Part shown: positions 8,335 through 17,812 of the stretch, piece after piece
Numbering within the stretch: the stretch's first letter is position 1
How the letters are laid out: each line of letters starts with the position of its first letter
Notes under the pieces: generated by a model
What the model was told of the DNA's origin: nothing
Database searches by the model: none
The model's input: only the letters and a program-made list of their open reading frames with translations
NCBI GenBank assembly: GCA_039029315.1
Contig: JBCCGK010000071.1
Span: 1-64,000 of the forward strand
Source of the DNA: JBCCCJ01 sp039029315
Lineage (GTDB): Bacteria; Bacteroidota; Bacteroidia; J057
Length of the DNA stretch: 64,000 nt
Direction: 5' to 3'
Position numbers and translations under genes: made by a program

Positions 8335-9672
8335 ATGAAAACTACACTCAGTCTCTCCCTCATATGTTTGCTGATCATGGGTCCCTCACTTTTTGCCCAA
8401 CACACAAAAGCATTGGTTGGAGGAACCCTCATCGATGGGTTTGGTGGGACACCTCTCCAGAATAGTGTCATCCTGATTGAAGGAGAGCGAATCACCGCTA
8501 TTGGCCAGCTAGGTCAATTGGCGATTCCCCGCAAGGCGGAAATCATTTCGACAGAAGGCATGAGTGTCTTGCCGGGTCTGTGGGATATGCATGTCCACTT
8601 GATGATCAATGGTCATAGCGATTATACCCATTGGGATACGGCTTATCCGCAGTTGTTCCAGGATGTGATTATGCCATCCTCAGCGCACCAGTTGCTATTG
8701 GCAGGCGTGACCAGTGCCCGAGACCTTGGCGCACCGCTAGAAGCCAGCATTCATGTCAGAGACGCGATCAATGATGGCAAGATTCCTGGCCCGACTATGT
8801 ATATGTCTGGTCCATTTATTCAGCACAAACCCTATCCTGGGACGGAATTGTTTCGCTGGGGAGTGGAAAATGAAGAAGATGGAAGAGCCAAAGTGAAAAA
8901 ACTAGCGGAAGCAGGTGTGGATTGTATCAAACTTATCGATCAGGACCAGATGACAATGGAAGAGGTAATCGCTGTGGTGGATGAGGCCCACAGGCACAAT
9001 CTGACTGTAGTTGGTCATTCTCACAGACCAGAAGAAATCAGAAGAGGACTGATGGCGGGAGTGGATTGCTTTGAACATACAGGTCTCTCTTCCGCTCCCG
9101 AGTATCCAGAAGATGTTCTCAGGATGATCAAGGAACGAACAGCTCAGATGAATCGGGGCCCCTTGTACTGGACACCCACTGTCGAGGGGCTATACAATTA
9201 TGAATATGTTCGGGACAATCCAGAGGCATTGGACAATGATTGTTGGCATCTGGACTTGCCGCAGGAGATCATTGATGATATCGAACAATCTATTCAACAG
9301 CCAGGCCGTTTGCCATATTTTCAGTTGACTCCTAGCAGAAGACCAACCCTGGAGCGAAAGGTGAAACAATTGATGGAAGCAGGAGTCGTCCTGCTGATTG
9401 GGACTGACAGTGGCATTCCCATGAAATTTCACTGCCAATCCACCTGGCACGAACTCGATGTCTGGGTCAATGAATTTGGAATAGATCCCATGTATACCAT
9501 CAAGGCAGCTACTTATTGGCCATCCAAAATCATGGGGGTAGATCATGAAGTTGGAACTGTCAGCGAGGGAAAGTATGCTGATATCATTGCAGTGAAGGGA
9601 GATGTGCTGCGCCACATTTCACTTCTTCAAGATGTGGACATTGTGATCAAACACGGAAAACAATATAAGTAG
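8335..9672 (+). CDS. Secreted amidohydrolase family protein
   Basis: 445 residues from the ATG at 8335. I chose this start because it opens directly into a signal peptide ending LFAQ. A longer frame back to 8239 adds 32 residues of no clear purpose. The fold is the amidohydrolase TIM barrel with metal ligands DMHVHL (His86, His88), a probable carboxylated lysine in CIKLI, GHSH, FEHTG and the catalytic aspartate in GTDSG. The family includes imidazolonepropionase-like and prolidase-like enzymes that hydrolyse cyclic amides or dipeptides. A C-terminal composite strand (GTVSEGKYADIIAV) completes it. Exact substrate is unknown. Confidence 0.85.
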   Translation: MKTTLSLSLICLLIMGPSLFAQHTKALVGGTLIDGFGGTPLQNSVILIEGERITAIGQLGQLAIPRKAEIISTEGMSVLPGLWDMHVHLMINGHSDYTHWDTAYPQLFQDVIMPSSAHQLLLAGVTSARDLGAPLEASIHVRDAINDGKIPGPTMYMSGPFIQHKPYPGTELFRWGVENEEDGRAKVKKLAEAGVDCIKLIDQDQMTMEEVIAVVDEAHRHNLTVVGHSHRPEEIRRGLMAGVDCFEHTGLSSAPEYPEDVLRMIKERTAQMNRGPLYWTPTVEGLYNYEYVRDNPEALDNDCWHLDLPQEIIDDIEQSIQQPGRLPYFQLTPSRRPTLERKVKQLMEAGVVLLIGTDSGIPMKFHCQSTWHELDVWVNEFGIDPMYTIKAATYWPSKIMGVDHEVGTVSEGKYADIIAVKGDVLRHISLLQDVDIVIKHGKQYK

Positions 9673-9682
9673 GCATAGAGGC

Positions 9683-11869
9683 CTATTCCAGAATAATCTT
9701 TTTGACTTCTGTCCAATCGCCAACTCTAAGTCTGAGTAGATACATCCCCGCTGCCAGATCCATCGTTTGTAGTGGGATCTGATGCAGACCTGCCGCAATT
9801 TTCCCCAGGGAATGGGTCATTGTGTGTTGGCCATTGAGATGGAGAAGTTGAATGTCTACTTCTTGAGATTGTTGGAGAGATAGATCTATAGTTATGGGGG
9901 AGGAAGCAGGATTAGGGTAGATCTTCCAGGAAAAAGGCGGAGAAAGATATTTGTCTTCCAATGAGGTCTGAATTGTATCCCGATGCAGAACAGCAATTCC
10001 TCCCAGGGTTGCCATCCAGATGTTCCCCTGGGAATCTATATCAAGGTCCTGGATGGTATTGTGTGGCAGTCCTGAATTGGCTGTGTGGTACAGCATCCAA
10101 TTGCTTCCGTCAAAGGATGCCAGGCCATTAAATCTTGTGGCTATCCAGAGGACACCATCAGTATCTACCTCCAGTGCAGAGATGTAATTGGACTCCAGGG
10201 GAGAATTGTCTGATGTGAAAATGGTCAGGACAGATCCGATCATCCATACCAATCCGTTACGAGTGGCGATCCAGACATATTGGGAAGAATCAATGGCGAT
10301 ATCGAAGACCTGATTGGCAGGGAGATTGGAATTTCCGCTATGCATATGCAGCCAGTCCATTCCATCATAGCGAACCAAACCACTGTCTTTGGTTCCAATC
10401 CATACCTCCTCATCAAGGGTCATCACAGAGAGAATTCCATCGCTGGGAAGCGCTGAATTTGTACTGGAATAAGTGGTCCAGCTATTGCCATCATATTGTT
10501 GAATTCCAGATCCGTCTGTACCAATCCAAAGCATACTATCTTCTGCTTCATGAAGGCTTGTGATGAGATTGCTTGCAAGACCGGAGTTCCCTGTATGTAA
10601 AGTAGTCCAGATCCCGTCATCGATGGAGACAAGCCCTCCGTCTGTAGCAATCCAGGTCTGATTTTTTGTGTCGATCAGGATATCTTTGACATCATTATTG
10701 GGCAAGTCAGAATTAGTAACAGAGAGCTCCGTCCATGACTGCCCATCGAAAAAAGAGACCCCCTCCTCAACATTGCCAAAAATAGCGGGCCAGGACCCCA
10801 TTCCTGCCCAGGCGGTGCCATCTGGTGCGACAGCGATCGTTCTGATGCGATTGTCATGCAGGCCAGAGGGATTGGTCGAGTAATTCACAAAGCTTTGTTG
10901 GTCGTATCGATAGACCCCATTCGTACTGCTGCCCAGCCACAAATCTCCTTGGCTGTCTTGCGAAATGGCTGTGATATAATCCCCTGGCCAATCAAAAATG
11001 ATGGAAAACTGACCTTGAGAAAAGCTTGTCAGTTTTCCCTGTTCAGGTAAGCCAAATAACCAGGGATCTCCCCACCCCAGCCAGAATTTCCCATTGGCAT
11101 CCTCAAACATAGCAGAGCCCCAATCTGTAGATTGAATTGGGAACTGTGGTGTATAGAGGGTGGGAGAAGGGGAACTCAATTCCCACAAGGCTCCTTCAGC
11201 CCCGGTCCAAAGAACATCCGCTGTATCGATAAGAGTCGGTCCACAAATCGGTTCCGATAGATTGAGATCGATCCATTGGGTTCCATCAAAGCATGCCCCT
11301 CCGCTTGGTGGTACAAATACCTGATCATCACATTTCACACAAATCTTGCCTGTCTCGCTAATATCAATGGAAAAAACATAATTGCCCGGCAGATCAGAAT
11401 TGGCTGTATCATATCTGGCAACTATACTGGTATCGTATTCTACCACTCCTGCCCCATACGTCCCAATCCAGACATGCTGTTGGCTATCAACAGCCATACA
11501 CTGGATAAATCCTGATTGTAAATTTGCGGTAATCCGATTGATCCAGTCTGTTCCATCATAATAGGTCAGCCCTCGATTCGTGCCAATCCAGAATGTCTCT
11601 CCTCCTGCATAGGCCATCGCTGTGATGAAATTGTCAGGGAGTGGAGAATTGTTTTTGTCAAAAATGGTCGAGCTTCCGCTTACAGGATCTATTCGAACCA
11701 ATCCTCCTCCCGATGTTCCAACCCATATCCAGTTGGGGGTAGAAATCTGACAACTGATCTGCCTGCCGGACACATAGGTTGTCCAATCGGATATCTGGGC
11801 ATATAGCTGACTTGATGCGAGTCCTAGGAAAAGAGAAACAGCACAGAGATGAAAACGGAGCAGGTTCAT
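9683..11869 (-). CDS. Secreted two-component-regulator-type propeller protein with T9SS tag
   Basis: 728 residues from the ATG at 11867-11869, which opens a signal peptide ending LYAQ. Residues about 25-630 hold at least ten repeats of the regulator-propeller kind, each with a segment such as VWIGTxGxGL followed by YDGxxW. The arrangement predicts two seven-bladed beta propellers. The last 85 residues, starting KIYPNPASS and ending in VKKIILE, form a type IX secretion sorting domain, so the protein is exported and attached to the cell surface or released. Unlike the hybrid sensors of this family it has no kinase domain. Ligand unknown. Confidence 0.85.
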   Translation of the reverse strand: MNLLRFHLCAVSLFLGLASSQLYAQISDWTTYVSGRQISCQISTPNWIWVGTSGGGLVRIDPVSGSSTIFDKNNSPLPDNFITAMAYAGGETFWIGTNRGLTYYDGTDWINRITANLQSGFIQCMAVDSQQHVWIGTYGAGVVEYDTSIVARYDTANSDLPGNYVFSIDISETGKICVKCDDQVFVPPSGGACFDGTQWIDLNLSEPICGPTLIDTADVLWTGAEGALWELSSPSPTLYTPQFPIQSTDWGSAMFEDANGKFWLGWGDPWLFGLPEQGKLTSFSQGQFSIIFDWPGDYITAISQDSQGDLWLGSSTNGVYRYDQQSFVNYSTNPSGLHDNRIRTIAVAPDGTAWAGMGSWPAIFGNVEEGVSFFDGQSWTELSVTNSDLPNNDVKDILIDTKNQTWIATDGGLVSIDDGIWTTLHTGNSGLASNLITSLHEAEDSMLWIGTDGSGIQQYDGNSWTTYSSTNSALPSDGILSVMTLDEEVWIGTKDSGLVRYDGMDWLHMHSGNSNLPANQVFDIAIDSSQYVWIATRNGLVWMIGSVLTIFTSDNSPLESNYISALEVDTDGVLWIATRFNGLASFDGSNWMLYHTANSGLPHNTIQDLDIDSQGNIWMATLGGIAVLHRDTIQTSLEDKYLSPPFSWKIYPNPASSPITIDLSLQQSQEVDIQLLHLNGQHTMTHSLGKIAAGLHQIPLQTMDLAAGMYLLRLRVGDWTEVKKIILE

Positions 11870-11910
11870 AGCAGAAGCATTTGGATTTGGACCAAAAGAT
11901 AAACAAAAAT

Positions 11911-12777
11911 TTACTCCAGCCTTTTGATCACAATCTCGGCTGTGCCACTTTCCCACTTCTGTACATCGCTATTGAGGAGATACCTTCCGCTTTGCCAAAA
12001 TCCCATTTCTTCAGGAACCATGTCAAACCCAGCCATGCCCCTATTGTGCCCGATCAAGCCATCCTCATCTATGACAAGCAAATGTGGTTGCCAATAATTT
12101 TCTACCACCGTAACCGTATCCCCCAGCATTTTGGTCAAGGGACCATCCTTCTGGAAATTGTAGTTCCAGCTGGTGTTGGAATATACCTTCAATGATCTGA
12201 TTTCCAGATCTACATCTGGGCATTTTTTGACATCATCCTTAGCAATATCATAATCACATCCTGCATGTGGGAGATCAATGGTGATCGATTCAATGACCAC
12301 TTGTACTTTCTTGATGATTTCAATGGTCAGGACGATGACTTCAGAGTTGGTGGTCCCACATTGACTGCTGTCCCTGACCGATACGCGATCAATCTCAGCC
12401 GAATAGCTAAGGGTATAAATACCTGATTCCTGTGCATGAAGGTGAAAATCACTCCACCAACCTTCTCCAGCGATACTGTCCATTCGAACTTCCAGACCAT
12501 CGCCACCAATCTCTAAATGGTGTCTCTGAATTCGCTGTTCTGCACTGTCCATGTATTGAGGCGAGAAGGTGAGATGCAGACTATCTCCTTCCACAAAGGT
12601 CAGCTCAGGCATAGATAGAAAGGGGACTTTTCTTGGATAGCCCAACAATTTGATGGAATGATCCATAACTGGTATCTCCAATTGTTCACAAGGATCTATG
12701 GTCTCAGGAAGGATATTTTCTGACTGACAGGCAATAGCAAAAAATGCAAAAACGATAATCAGTGTTCGAATTGTCAT
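11911..12777 (-). CDS. Hypothetical lipoprotein
   Basis: 288 residues from the ATG at 12775-12777. The signal peptide ends in a lipobox FAIAC, so the mature protein is lipidated. The body is rich in beta strands, with cysteines in DPCEQLE, SSQCGTTN, HAGCDYD and KKCPDVD that could pair after export. I recognise no family; an Ig- or PKD-like fold is possible. It lies 41 bp upstream of the propeller gene on the same strand, so they may form an operon. Confidence 0.6.
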   Translation of the reverse strand: MTIRTLIIVFAFFAIACQSENILPETIDPCEQLEIPVMDHSIKLLGYPRKVPFLSMPELTFVEGDSLHLTFSPQYMDSAEQRIQRHHLEIGGDGLEVRMDSIAGEGWWSDFHLHAQESGIYTLSYSAEIDRVSVRDSSQCGTTNSEVIVLTIEIIKKVQVVIESITIDLPHAGCDYDIAKDDVKKCPDVDLEIRSLKVYSNTSWNYNFQKDGPLTKMLGDTVTVVENYWQPHLLVIDEDGLIGHNRGMAGFDMVPEEMGFWQSGRYLLNSDVQKWESGTAEIVIKRLE

Positions 12778-12979
12778 AATGATCGTCATTAAAATGGAAT
12801 AATCAATGATCTTCATTTTTGGGGTGATGCTAAAGGGCCATTGATCAACGGGGAGAAATGAAGGGATCGCTGGGAGATCCTATTGAGCAATGCTTTTTCT
12901 TGCTTGGATGGTGAGATATCAGAATTCTTTTCTGATTTCCGTTTTGAAACAGGACTACCTAACTTGTTCAAAAAAGCAT

Positions 12980-14020
12980 ATGAAAGCCCTGATGTATGAT
13001 TCCTTTCAACAACCATTGCAACTGGTTGATCTGCCAGATCCCTCTCCTGCACCTGATGGAGTTGTGATAGAAGTCAAGGCGAGTGGTATTTGCCGAAGTG
13101 ATTGGCACGGGTGGATGGGACATGACAGCGACATCCATCTTCCCCATGTGCCAGGCCATGAATTGGCAGGGGTTGTTTTGGCTACAGGCGCCCAGGTCGA
13201 ACGAGTTGCTCCAGGTGATCGGGTCACGGTCCCTTTTTCAGTTGGTTGTGGGAAGTGTGAGCAATGCAGTGCTGGTCATCAGCAAATTTGTGACCATTAC
13301 TTTCAGCCAGGATTTACGGCCTGGGGATCATTTGCGGAATATGTCCACATCAGATATGCCGATGTGAATCTGGTCAAATTGCCAGATTCAATGAGCTTTG
13401 TAGAAGCAGCCTCCCTCGGGTGCAGATTTATCACCTCTTATCGAGCTGTTGTAGCTCAGGGAAGACTAGCAGCAGGGGAGTGGTTGGCCGTGCATGGGTG
13501 CGGGGGGGTGGGCCTGTCTGCAATCATGATCGGGAAGGCATTGGGTGCGAGGGTCATCGCAGTGGATATAGAGGAGGAAAAACTGGCGATGGCAAAAGAA
13601 CTTGGGGCTGAAATCGGATTGAATGCAAGAAAAACGGATTCTCTGACTGCGGACATCCTGGACCAGACGCATGGGGGCGTTCATGTATCCATCGATGGAT
13701 TGGGAAGCCACGAAACCTGTAGAAACTCTGTCTTGTCCCTTCGAAAACGGGGGAGGCATGTGCAAGTAGGATTATTGGCAGGAGATCAGGCTGATCCACC
13801 TCTCCCAATGGGCAGGGTGATTTCCCACGAACTGGAGCTTCTTGGCAGTCATGGCATGCAAGCGCATCAATATCCGACGATGATGGACATGATTGTAAGC
13901 GGACAACTCAGTCCGAGTCAATTGGTTGGGAAGTGCGTGAGTCTGGAAGAAGCAAAAGATGAACTCGAACACATGGATCATTTTGCCCATACAGGTATGG
14001 TGGTGATTGATCGCTTTTGA
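12980..14020 (+). CDS. Zinc-dependent alcohol dehydrogenase
   Basis: 346 residues from the ATG at 12980 (MKALMYDSF). It belongs to the medium-chain dehydrogenase family. The catalytic zinc site is Cys38 (SGICRSDWHG) and His60-Glu61 (PGHE). The structural zinc cysteines are in VGCGKCEQCSAGHQQIC (about 90, 93, 96 and 104). The NAD(P)-binding Rossmann segment is VHGCGGVGLSA. It oxidises or reduces an alcohol/aldehyde pair in the cytoplasm; substrate unknown. The frame is open 30 codons upstream, but the chosen start fits the family. Confidence 0.9.
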   Translation: MKALMYDSFQQPLQLVDLPDPSPAPDGVVIEVKASGICRSDWHGWMGHDSDIHLPHVPGHELAGVVLATGAQVERVAPGDRVTVPFSVGCGKCEQCSAGHQQICDHYFQPGFTAWGSFAEYVHIRYADVNLVKLPDSMSFVEAASLGCRFITSYRAVVAQGRLAAGEWLAVHGCGGVGLSAIMIGKALGARVIAVDIEEEKLAMAKELGAEIGLNARKTDSLTADILDQTHGGVHVSIDGLGSHETCRNSVLSLRKRGRHVQVGLLAGDQADPPLPMGRVISHELELLGSHGMQAHQYPTMMDMIVSGQLSPSQLVGKCVSLEEAKDELEHMDHFAHTGMVVIDRF

Positions 14021-14122
14021 CTGAGCAGACCTGATACTGGATGCTCAGCCAGACCCTTCCCCTCCGTGGGAGTCCGGCAATTTCTCTATCTTGTAAAATT
14101 GAACCGTCAACTCTTTTTAGCT

Positions 14123-15859
14123 ATGAAGTATTTTTTCCTGTTTTTTCTTCTTTTGACCATGCAAATAGGTATAGCTCAACCAGAGATTCTGATTGATGGC
14201 ACATTTGATGACTGGACAAGTGCGCCAGTTTTTATCGATACTCAGGGAGACGCAGGAAGCTCTCAAATAGATTTTGCCAACCTATGGGTTCATGATGATC
14301 TCGATTTTTTATACTTGAATATTGAAGTAGGGGAGGAGATCAATATGCAGGAAGGAAATGACATCAGCCTGTACATTGATACAGATCATGATGCTTCAAC
14401 CGGATTGTCCTTTCATGGTCTGGGAGCAGAATTGACCTATACGTTTGGAGATCGGGAGGGAATGATCTATCTCGGCAACAGTAATCAGACGATCTATCAT
14501 AGCGACATCGATCTGGTCAGTTCCCCAACCGTAAGTTCTGACCAATTTGAAGTGGTCATCAGCAAGAGCGGAAGTTTTTTGGGCCAGGCGTTGTTTGCTG
14601 GAGACAGCATTCACATTGCCTTCGGTGATGGCACAACTGGGGACCTACTGCCCAATTCACCCATGGGAATTCCTTACAAATTTACACATGCTTCCCCCTT
14701 TACTTTACCCGCCTACTCTATTGCCAAACAACAAGCGGAAGATGTACGGGTGTTGTCTTATAATGTTCTCAATGATGGCTTGTTTGATCCTGGAAGATCA
14801 GCTGCGATGGCACGCGTATTGGCTGCACTCGATCCAGACCTGATTGGCTTCCAGGAGATTTATAATAGTAGTTCTTTGCAAGTGGCCAATGAAATAGAAA
14901 GCATCTTGCCTTCTGCTTCGGGTGAACAATGGTACCACCAACAGCAGGGCTCTGATATCATTGCCATCAGTCGATATCCTATTTTGGCCCAATATGCCAT
15001 TGACAACAATGGAGCTTTCCTGATTGATATGGATGCAGTCATTGGGAGTAAACTGTTGTTCATCGTGGCACATACTCCCTGTTGTGGCAACAATGATGGC
15101 CGTCAAAACGAGATCGATGCCATGATGGCCTTTGTCAGGGATTCAAAAGCCGGGATTGGGCCACTTCAATTGGACGCAAAAACCCCAATCGTCATTGTTG
15201 GAGACATGAATCTGGTTGGTTTTCAGAGACAATTGCGAACCCTCCTGACGGGCGATATCGTGAATGAGCAAATATATGGATCTGATTTCCACCCGGACTG
15301 GGACAGCACCATTCTGGAAGATGCCCAACCGCTGACAAGCGGTTTGCCGATGAATTTCACCTGGTTCAATGAAAGCAGCAGTTTCAGCCCGGGACGATTG
15401 GATTTTATCGTTTACTCAGGCTCCGTTATGAGCATGTCCAATCAATTTGTCTTATTTAGCCGACATCTTCCGCAGGATAGCTTGACACACTATCAACTCC
15501 TGCAAGAAGATGTCATCACTGCTTCAGATCATCTGCCTGTAGTGGCTGATTTTGCCTTTGCAGATACTTCTGCTACTTCCATTCAGGATCTTCAAACCAC
15601 TGACAGTGCATGGATGAACAATCACCCCAATCCATTTAGCGGAACCACACATATCAACTATTATTTGCCACGAGCTGCACAACTTGAATTGATTCTCTAT
15701 CATCAGACGGGAAAAAAAGTTGCAAAACTATTTCATGGACCTCAAGCAGCCGGGAATCACATCCTCGACTTTCAGGCCGATGAATTCGCTTCAGGCATAT
15801 ACTTGTTGGTCATGAAAATGGATGACCATATAATTGCGCATAAGATGGTGATCAGGTAA
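14123..15859 (+). CDS. Secreted endonuclease/exonuclease/phosphatase-like protein with T9SS tag
   Basis: 578 residues from the ATG at 14123, opening with a signal peptide ending GIAQ. Residues about 20-200 form a CBM9/DOMON-like sugar-binding sandwich (IDGTFDDWTSAP). Residues 220-490 form an endonuclease/exonuclease/phosphatase domain, with RVLSYNVLNDG, GFQEI, IVVGDMN and SDHLPVVADF supplying the metal and catalytic residues. Residues about 510-578, starting NHPNPFSG and ending AHKMVIR, are a type IX sorting domain. It may degrade extracellular DNA or a phosphodiester/phosphate substrate; the choice cannot be made from sequence. Confidence 0.8.
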   Translation: MKYFFLFFLLLTMQIGIAQPEILIDGTFDDWTSAPVFIDTQGDAGSSQIDFANLWVHDDLDFLYLNIEVGEEINMQEGNDISLYIDTDHDASTGLSFHGLGAELTYTFGDREGMIYLGNSNQTIYHSDIDLVSSPTVSSDQFEVVISKSGSFLGQALFAGDSIHIAFGDGTTGDLLPNSPMGIPYKFTHASPFTLPAYSIAKQQAEDVRVLSYNVLNDGLFDPGRSAAMARVLAALDPDLIGFQEIYNSSSLQVANEIESILPSASGEQWYHQQQGSDIIAISRYPILAQYAIDNNGAFLIDMDAVIGSKLLFIVAHTPCCGNNDGRQNEIDAMMAFVRDSKAGIGPLQLDAKTPIVIVGDMNLVGFQRQLRTLLTGDIVNEQIYGSDFHPDWDSTILEDAQPLTSGLPMNFTWFNESSSFSPGRLDFIVYSGSVMSMSNQFVLFSRHLPQDSLTHYQLLQEDVITASDHLPVVADFAFADTSATSIQDLQTTDSAWMNNHPNPFSGTTHINYYLPRAAQLELILYHQTGKKVAKLFHGPQAAGNHILDFQADEFASGIYLLVMKMDDHIIAHKMVIR

Positions 15860-15922
15860 TCTCAACCCAGGTATTGGACCCACACCTAAAAACAGATACT
15901 GTACTAAGCAATCTGGTTTGGA

Positions 15923-15953
15923 GATGAAAAGAAATTTTTTCTTTTTTTTCATC
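15923..15953 (+). terminator. Hairpin with T run after the endonuclease gene
   Basis: GATGAAAAGAAA pairs imperfectly with the T-rich segment ending TTTTTTTTCATC. The stem is AT-rich and the T run lies inside its right arm, so it is only a fair intrinsic terminator candidate 64 bp after the stop codon. Confidence 0.35.
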
Positions 15954-16000
15954 AAAATGTTTCATGCGTGTCGAAATTTGCAAAAAATGTTCACAAATGT

Positions 16001-16014
16001 TTGAAAATTTTCAA
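16001..16014. promoter_or_regulatory. 14-bp palindrome upstream of the ammonium transporter
   Basis: TTGAAAATTTTCAA is a perfect palindrome, 67 bp before the transporter start. It is a candidate operator for a dimeric regulator of nitrogen genes; the regulator is not identified. Confidence 0.35.
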
Positions 16015-16081
16015 CATTTTACCGAAAATCGCAGATCATCCTATCCGAAAATTCTTCAATCTACTACTAACTAACACGCAT

Positions 16082-17416
16082 ATGTACAAACAAAGCGGGC
16101 GGTACGTTTTTCTTCTCCTCCTATTTATGCTGGTACAGTCGGGAAATGTTTTCGCTGCCGACACAATCGAAATTGACTCCGGGGCGACCGCCTGGATGTT
16201 GACTTCTACAGCATTGGTCTTGTTGATGATTCCGGGCCTGGCCATGTTTTATGGCGGTCTTGTCCGATCCAAAAATGTTCTGGGAACCATGATGCACAGT
16301 TTTGTGGCCATGGGAATCATGACTGTCTTATGGGTTTTTTGTGGATACAGTATGTGTTTCGGCTCCAATGTTCTTGGGGGCTGGTTTGGCTGGAATTCCG
16401 ATTTTGTCTTCTTAAAAGGAATTGACACTTCGATTTTGGAAGGAGGCGTCCCTGAGTACGTATTTTCAATGTTTCAGGGGAAGTTTGCCATTATCACACC
16501 TGCCTTGATTGCAGGGGCTTTTGCTGAGCGTGTGACTTTCAAGGGGTATTGTATATTCATTGCATTATGGGGCTTGCTGGTATACAATCCGCTTTGCCAC
16601 TGGGTTTGGGCTGAAGACGGATTTCTCTTTAATCTGGGGGCGAATGGTGCGATTGATTTTGCAGGAGGGACAGTGGTGCATATCTCATCTGGTGTCGGCG
16701 GTCTGGTTGCTGCCTTGTATTTAGGAGCCAGAAGAGGCTATCCGGTTTCGGTTTTCAGACCAAACAATCTGGTCATGACATTAATGGGAGCAGGCTTGCT
16801 GTGGGTAGGCTGGTTTGGATTCAATGCTGGAAGCAGTATTTCCAGTGGCCTGAGTACTGCTCAAGCTCTTACCGCAACACAGGCTGCTGCTGCGGCGGGG
16901 GCTTTGGCCTGGGTAATCATAGAAGCGATGCATCAAGGCAAGGCGACAGCGCTTGGCTTTGCCAGTGGGATTCTGGCAGGATTGGTTGCAGCGACTCCTG
17001 CTGCCGGGGTTGTTCAGCCAGGAGGAGCCATGGTATTGGGTATATTGGCATCCGGGATTTGTTATTCTGCGATTTTGCTGAAAAACAAAATGGGATATGA
17101 TGACACATTGGATGTGTTTGGGATTCATGGTGTAGGAGGGATAGTCGGAGCAATTTTCCTGACCTTCTTTATTCGATCAAGCTGGATGGAAGAAGCGGCG
17201 ATAGCTGCTGGAGGAAGTTGGACCATGTTTGAGCAGCTAGGGATTCAGATTGTTGCTGTCCTGATTGCGATAGTCTATGCTGCAGCTCTGACGTATGGAT
17301 TGTTGGTGTTGGTTGAAAAAATCATTGGACTCCGCTCCAGCGATGAAAGCGAAATGAAAGGACTCGACGATGCGTATCACGGTGAAAGAGGATACGGAAT
17401 GCTTAACCCAAACTAG
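16082..17416 (+). CDS. amt: Ammonium transporter
   Basis: 444 residues from the ATG at 16082, with a signal-like first helix (ending VFAAD) followed by about eleven membrane helices. It is a member of the Amt/MEP/Rh family that conducts ammonium across the inner membrane. Family motifs include FYGGLVRSKNVL, FAGGTVVHISSG with the pore region, GWFGFNAGSS and FGIHGVGGIVGAI, which holds a conserved pore histidine. A PII gene follows by 12 bp, the standard amt-PII operon in which PII plugs the channel. The frame extends 38 codons upstream, but the chosen start gives the family N-terminus. Confidence 0.95.
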   Translation: MYKQSGRYVFLLLLFMLVQSGNVFAADTIEIDSGATAWMLTSTALVLLMIPGLAMFYGGLVRSKNVLGTMMHSFVAMGIMTVLWVFCGYSMCFGSNVLGGWFGWNSDFVFLKGIDTSILEGGVPEYVFSMFQGKFAIITPALIAGAFAERVTFKGYCIFIALWGLLVYNPLCHWVWAEDGFLFNLGANGAIDFAGGTVVHISSGVGGLVAALYLGARRGYPVSVFRPNNLVMTLMGAGLLWVGWFGFNAGSSISSGLSTAQALTATQAAAAAGALAWVIIEAMHQGKATALGFASGILAGLVAATPAAGVVQPGGAMVLGILASGICYSAILLKNKMGYDDTLDVFGIHGVGGIVGAIFLTFFIRSSWMEEAAIAAGGSWTMFEQLGIQIVAVLIAIVYAAALTYGLLVLVEKIIGLRSSDESEMKGLDDAYHGERGYGMLNPN

Positions 17417-17428
17417 ACGACTACTCCC

Positions 17429-17779
17429 ATGAAATTAATTACTGCCATCATAAGAGAAACAAGACTGGATCAGGTGCGTGAAGCCCTGATTGAGGCTGAA
17501 ATCGAACGAATCACCGTTACACGCGTGTCCGGGCACGGTCAGCAAGTGCGTGAAGAAATCTATCGGGGGCGGAAGGTCATCCCCAATTTGATTCCCAAAA
17601 TCAGACTGGAGATTGGTGTCAATGACGAATTCGTAGATATTACCATCAATACCATCCTCAAGGCTGCCAAATCCGGGCCGAATGGGGAAGGAGCAATTGG
17701 AGATGGGAAGATATTCATTACCCCCATGGAAGATTGTATCCGGATCAGAACAGGAGAAAGAGGCGGGTCTGCCATTTGA
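17429..17779 (+). CDS. glnK: P-II family nitrogen regulatory protein
   Basis: 116 residues, the usual PII length. It binds ATP/ADP and 2-oxoglutarate and gates the adjacent Amt channel. The T loop (about 37-55) reads GQQVREEIYRGRKVIPNLIP. Tyr45 is the counterpart of Tyr46, but the Tyr51 that GlnD uridylylates in proteobacteria is Val50, so control is probably by ligand binding alone. The B loop contains GEGAIGDGKIF. It is the second gene of the operon and a terminator hairpin overlaps its stop codon. I use glnK because of the amt linkage. Confidence 0.92.
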   Translation: MKLITAIIRETRLDQVREALIEAEIERITVTRVSGHGQQVREEIYRGRKVIPNLIPKIRLEIGVNDEFVDITINTILKAAKSGPNGEGAIGDGKIFITPMEDCIRIRTGERGGSAI

Positions 17780-17793
17780 GGCAGCCCATTTTT
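17765..17793 (+). terminator. Intrinsic terminator of the amt-PII operon
   Basis: GGGTCTGCC pairs with GGCAGCCC around a 6-base loop with one bulged T, followed by ATTTTTG. The stop codon of the PII gene lies in the loop. Confidence 0.6.
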
Positions 17794-17812
17794 GCTGCAA
17801 ATATTGGTGAGA

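Noticed and set aside
9683..11869. Hybrid two-component sensor
   Set aside because: The propeller repeats match such sensors, but no kinase, receiver or DNA-binding domain follows; the end is a T9SS sorting domain.
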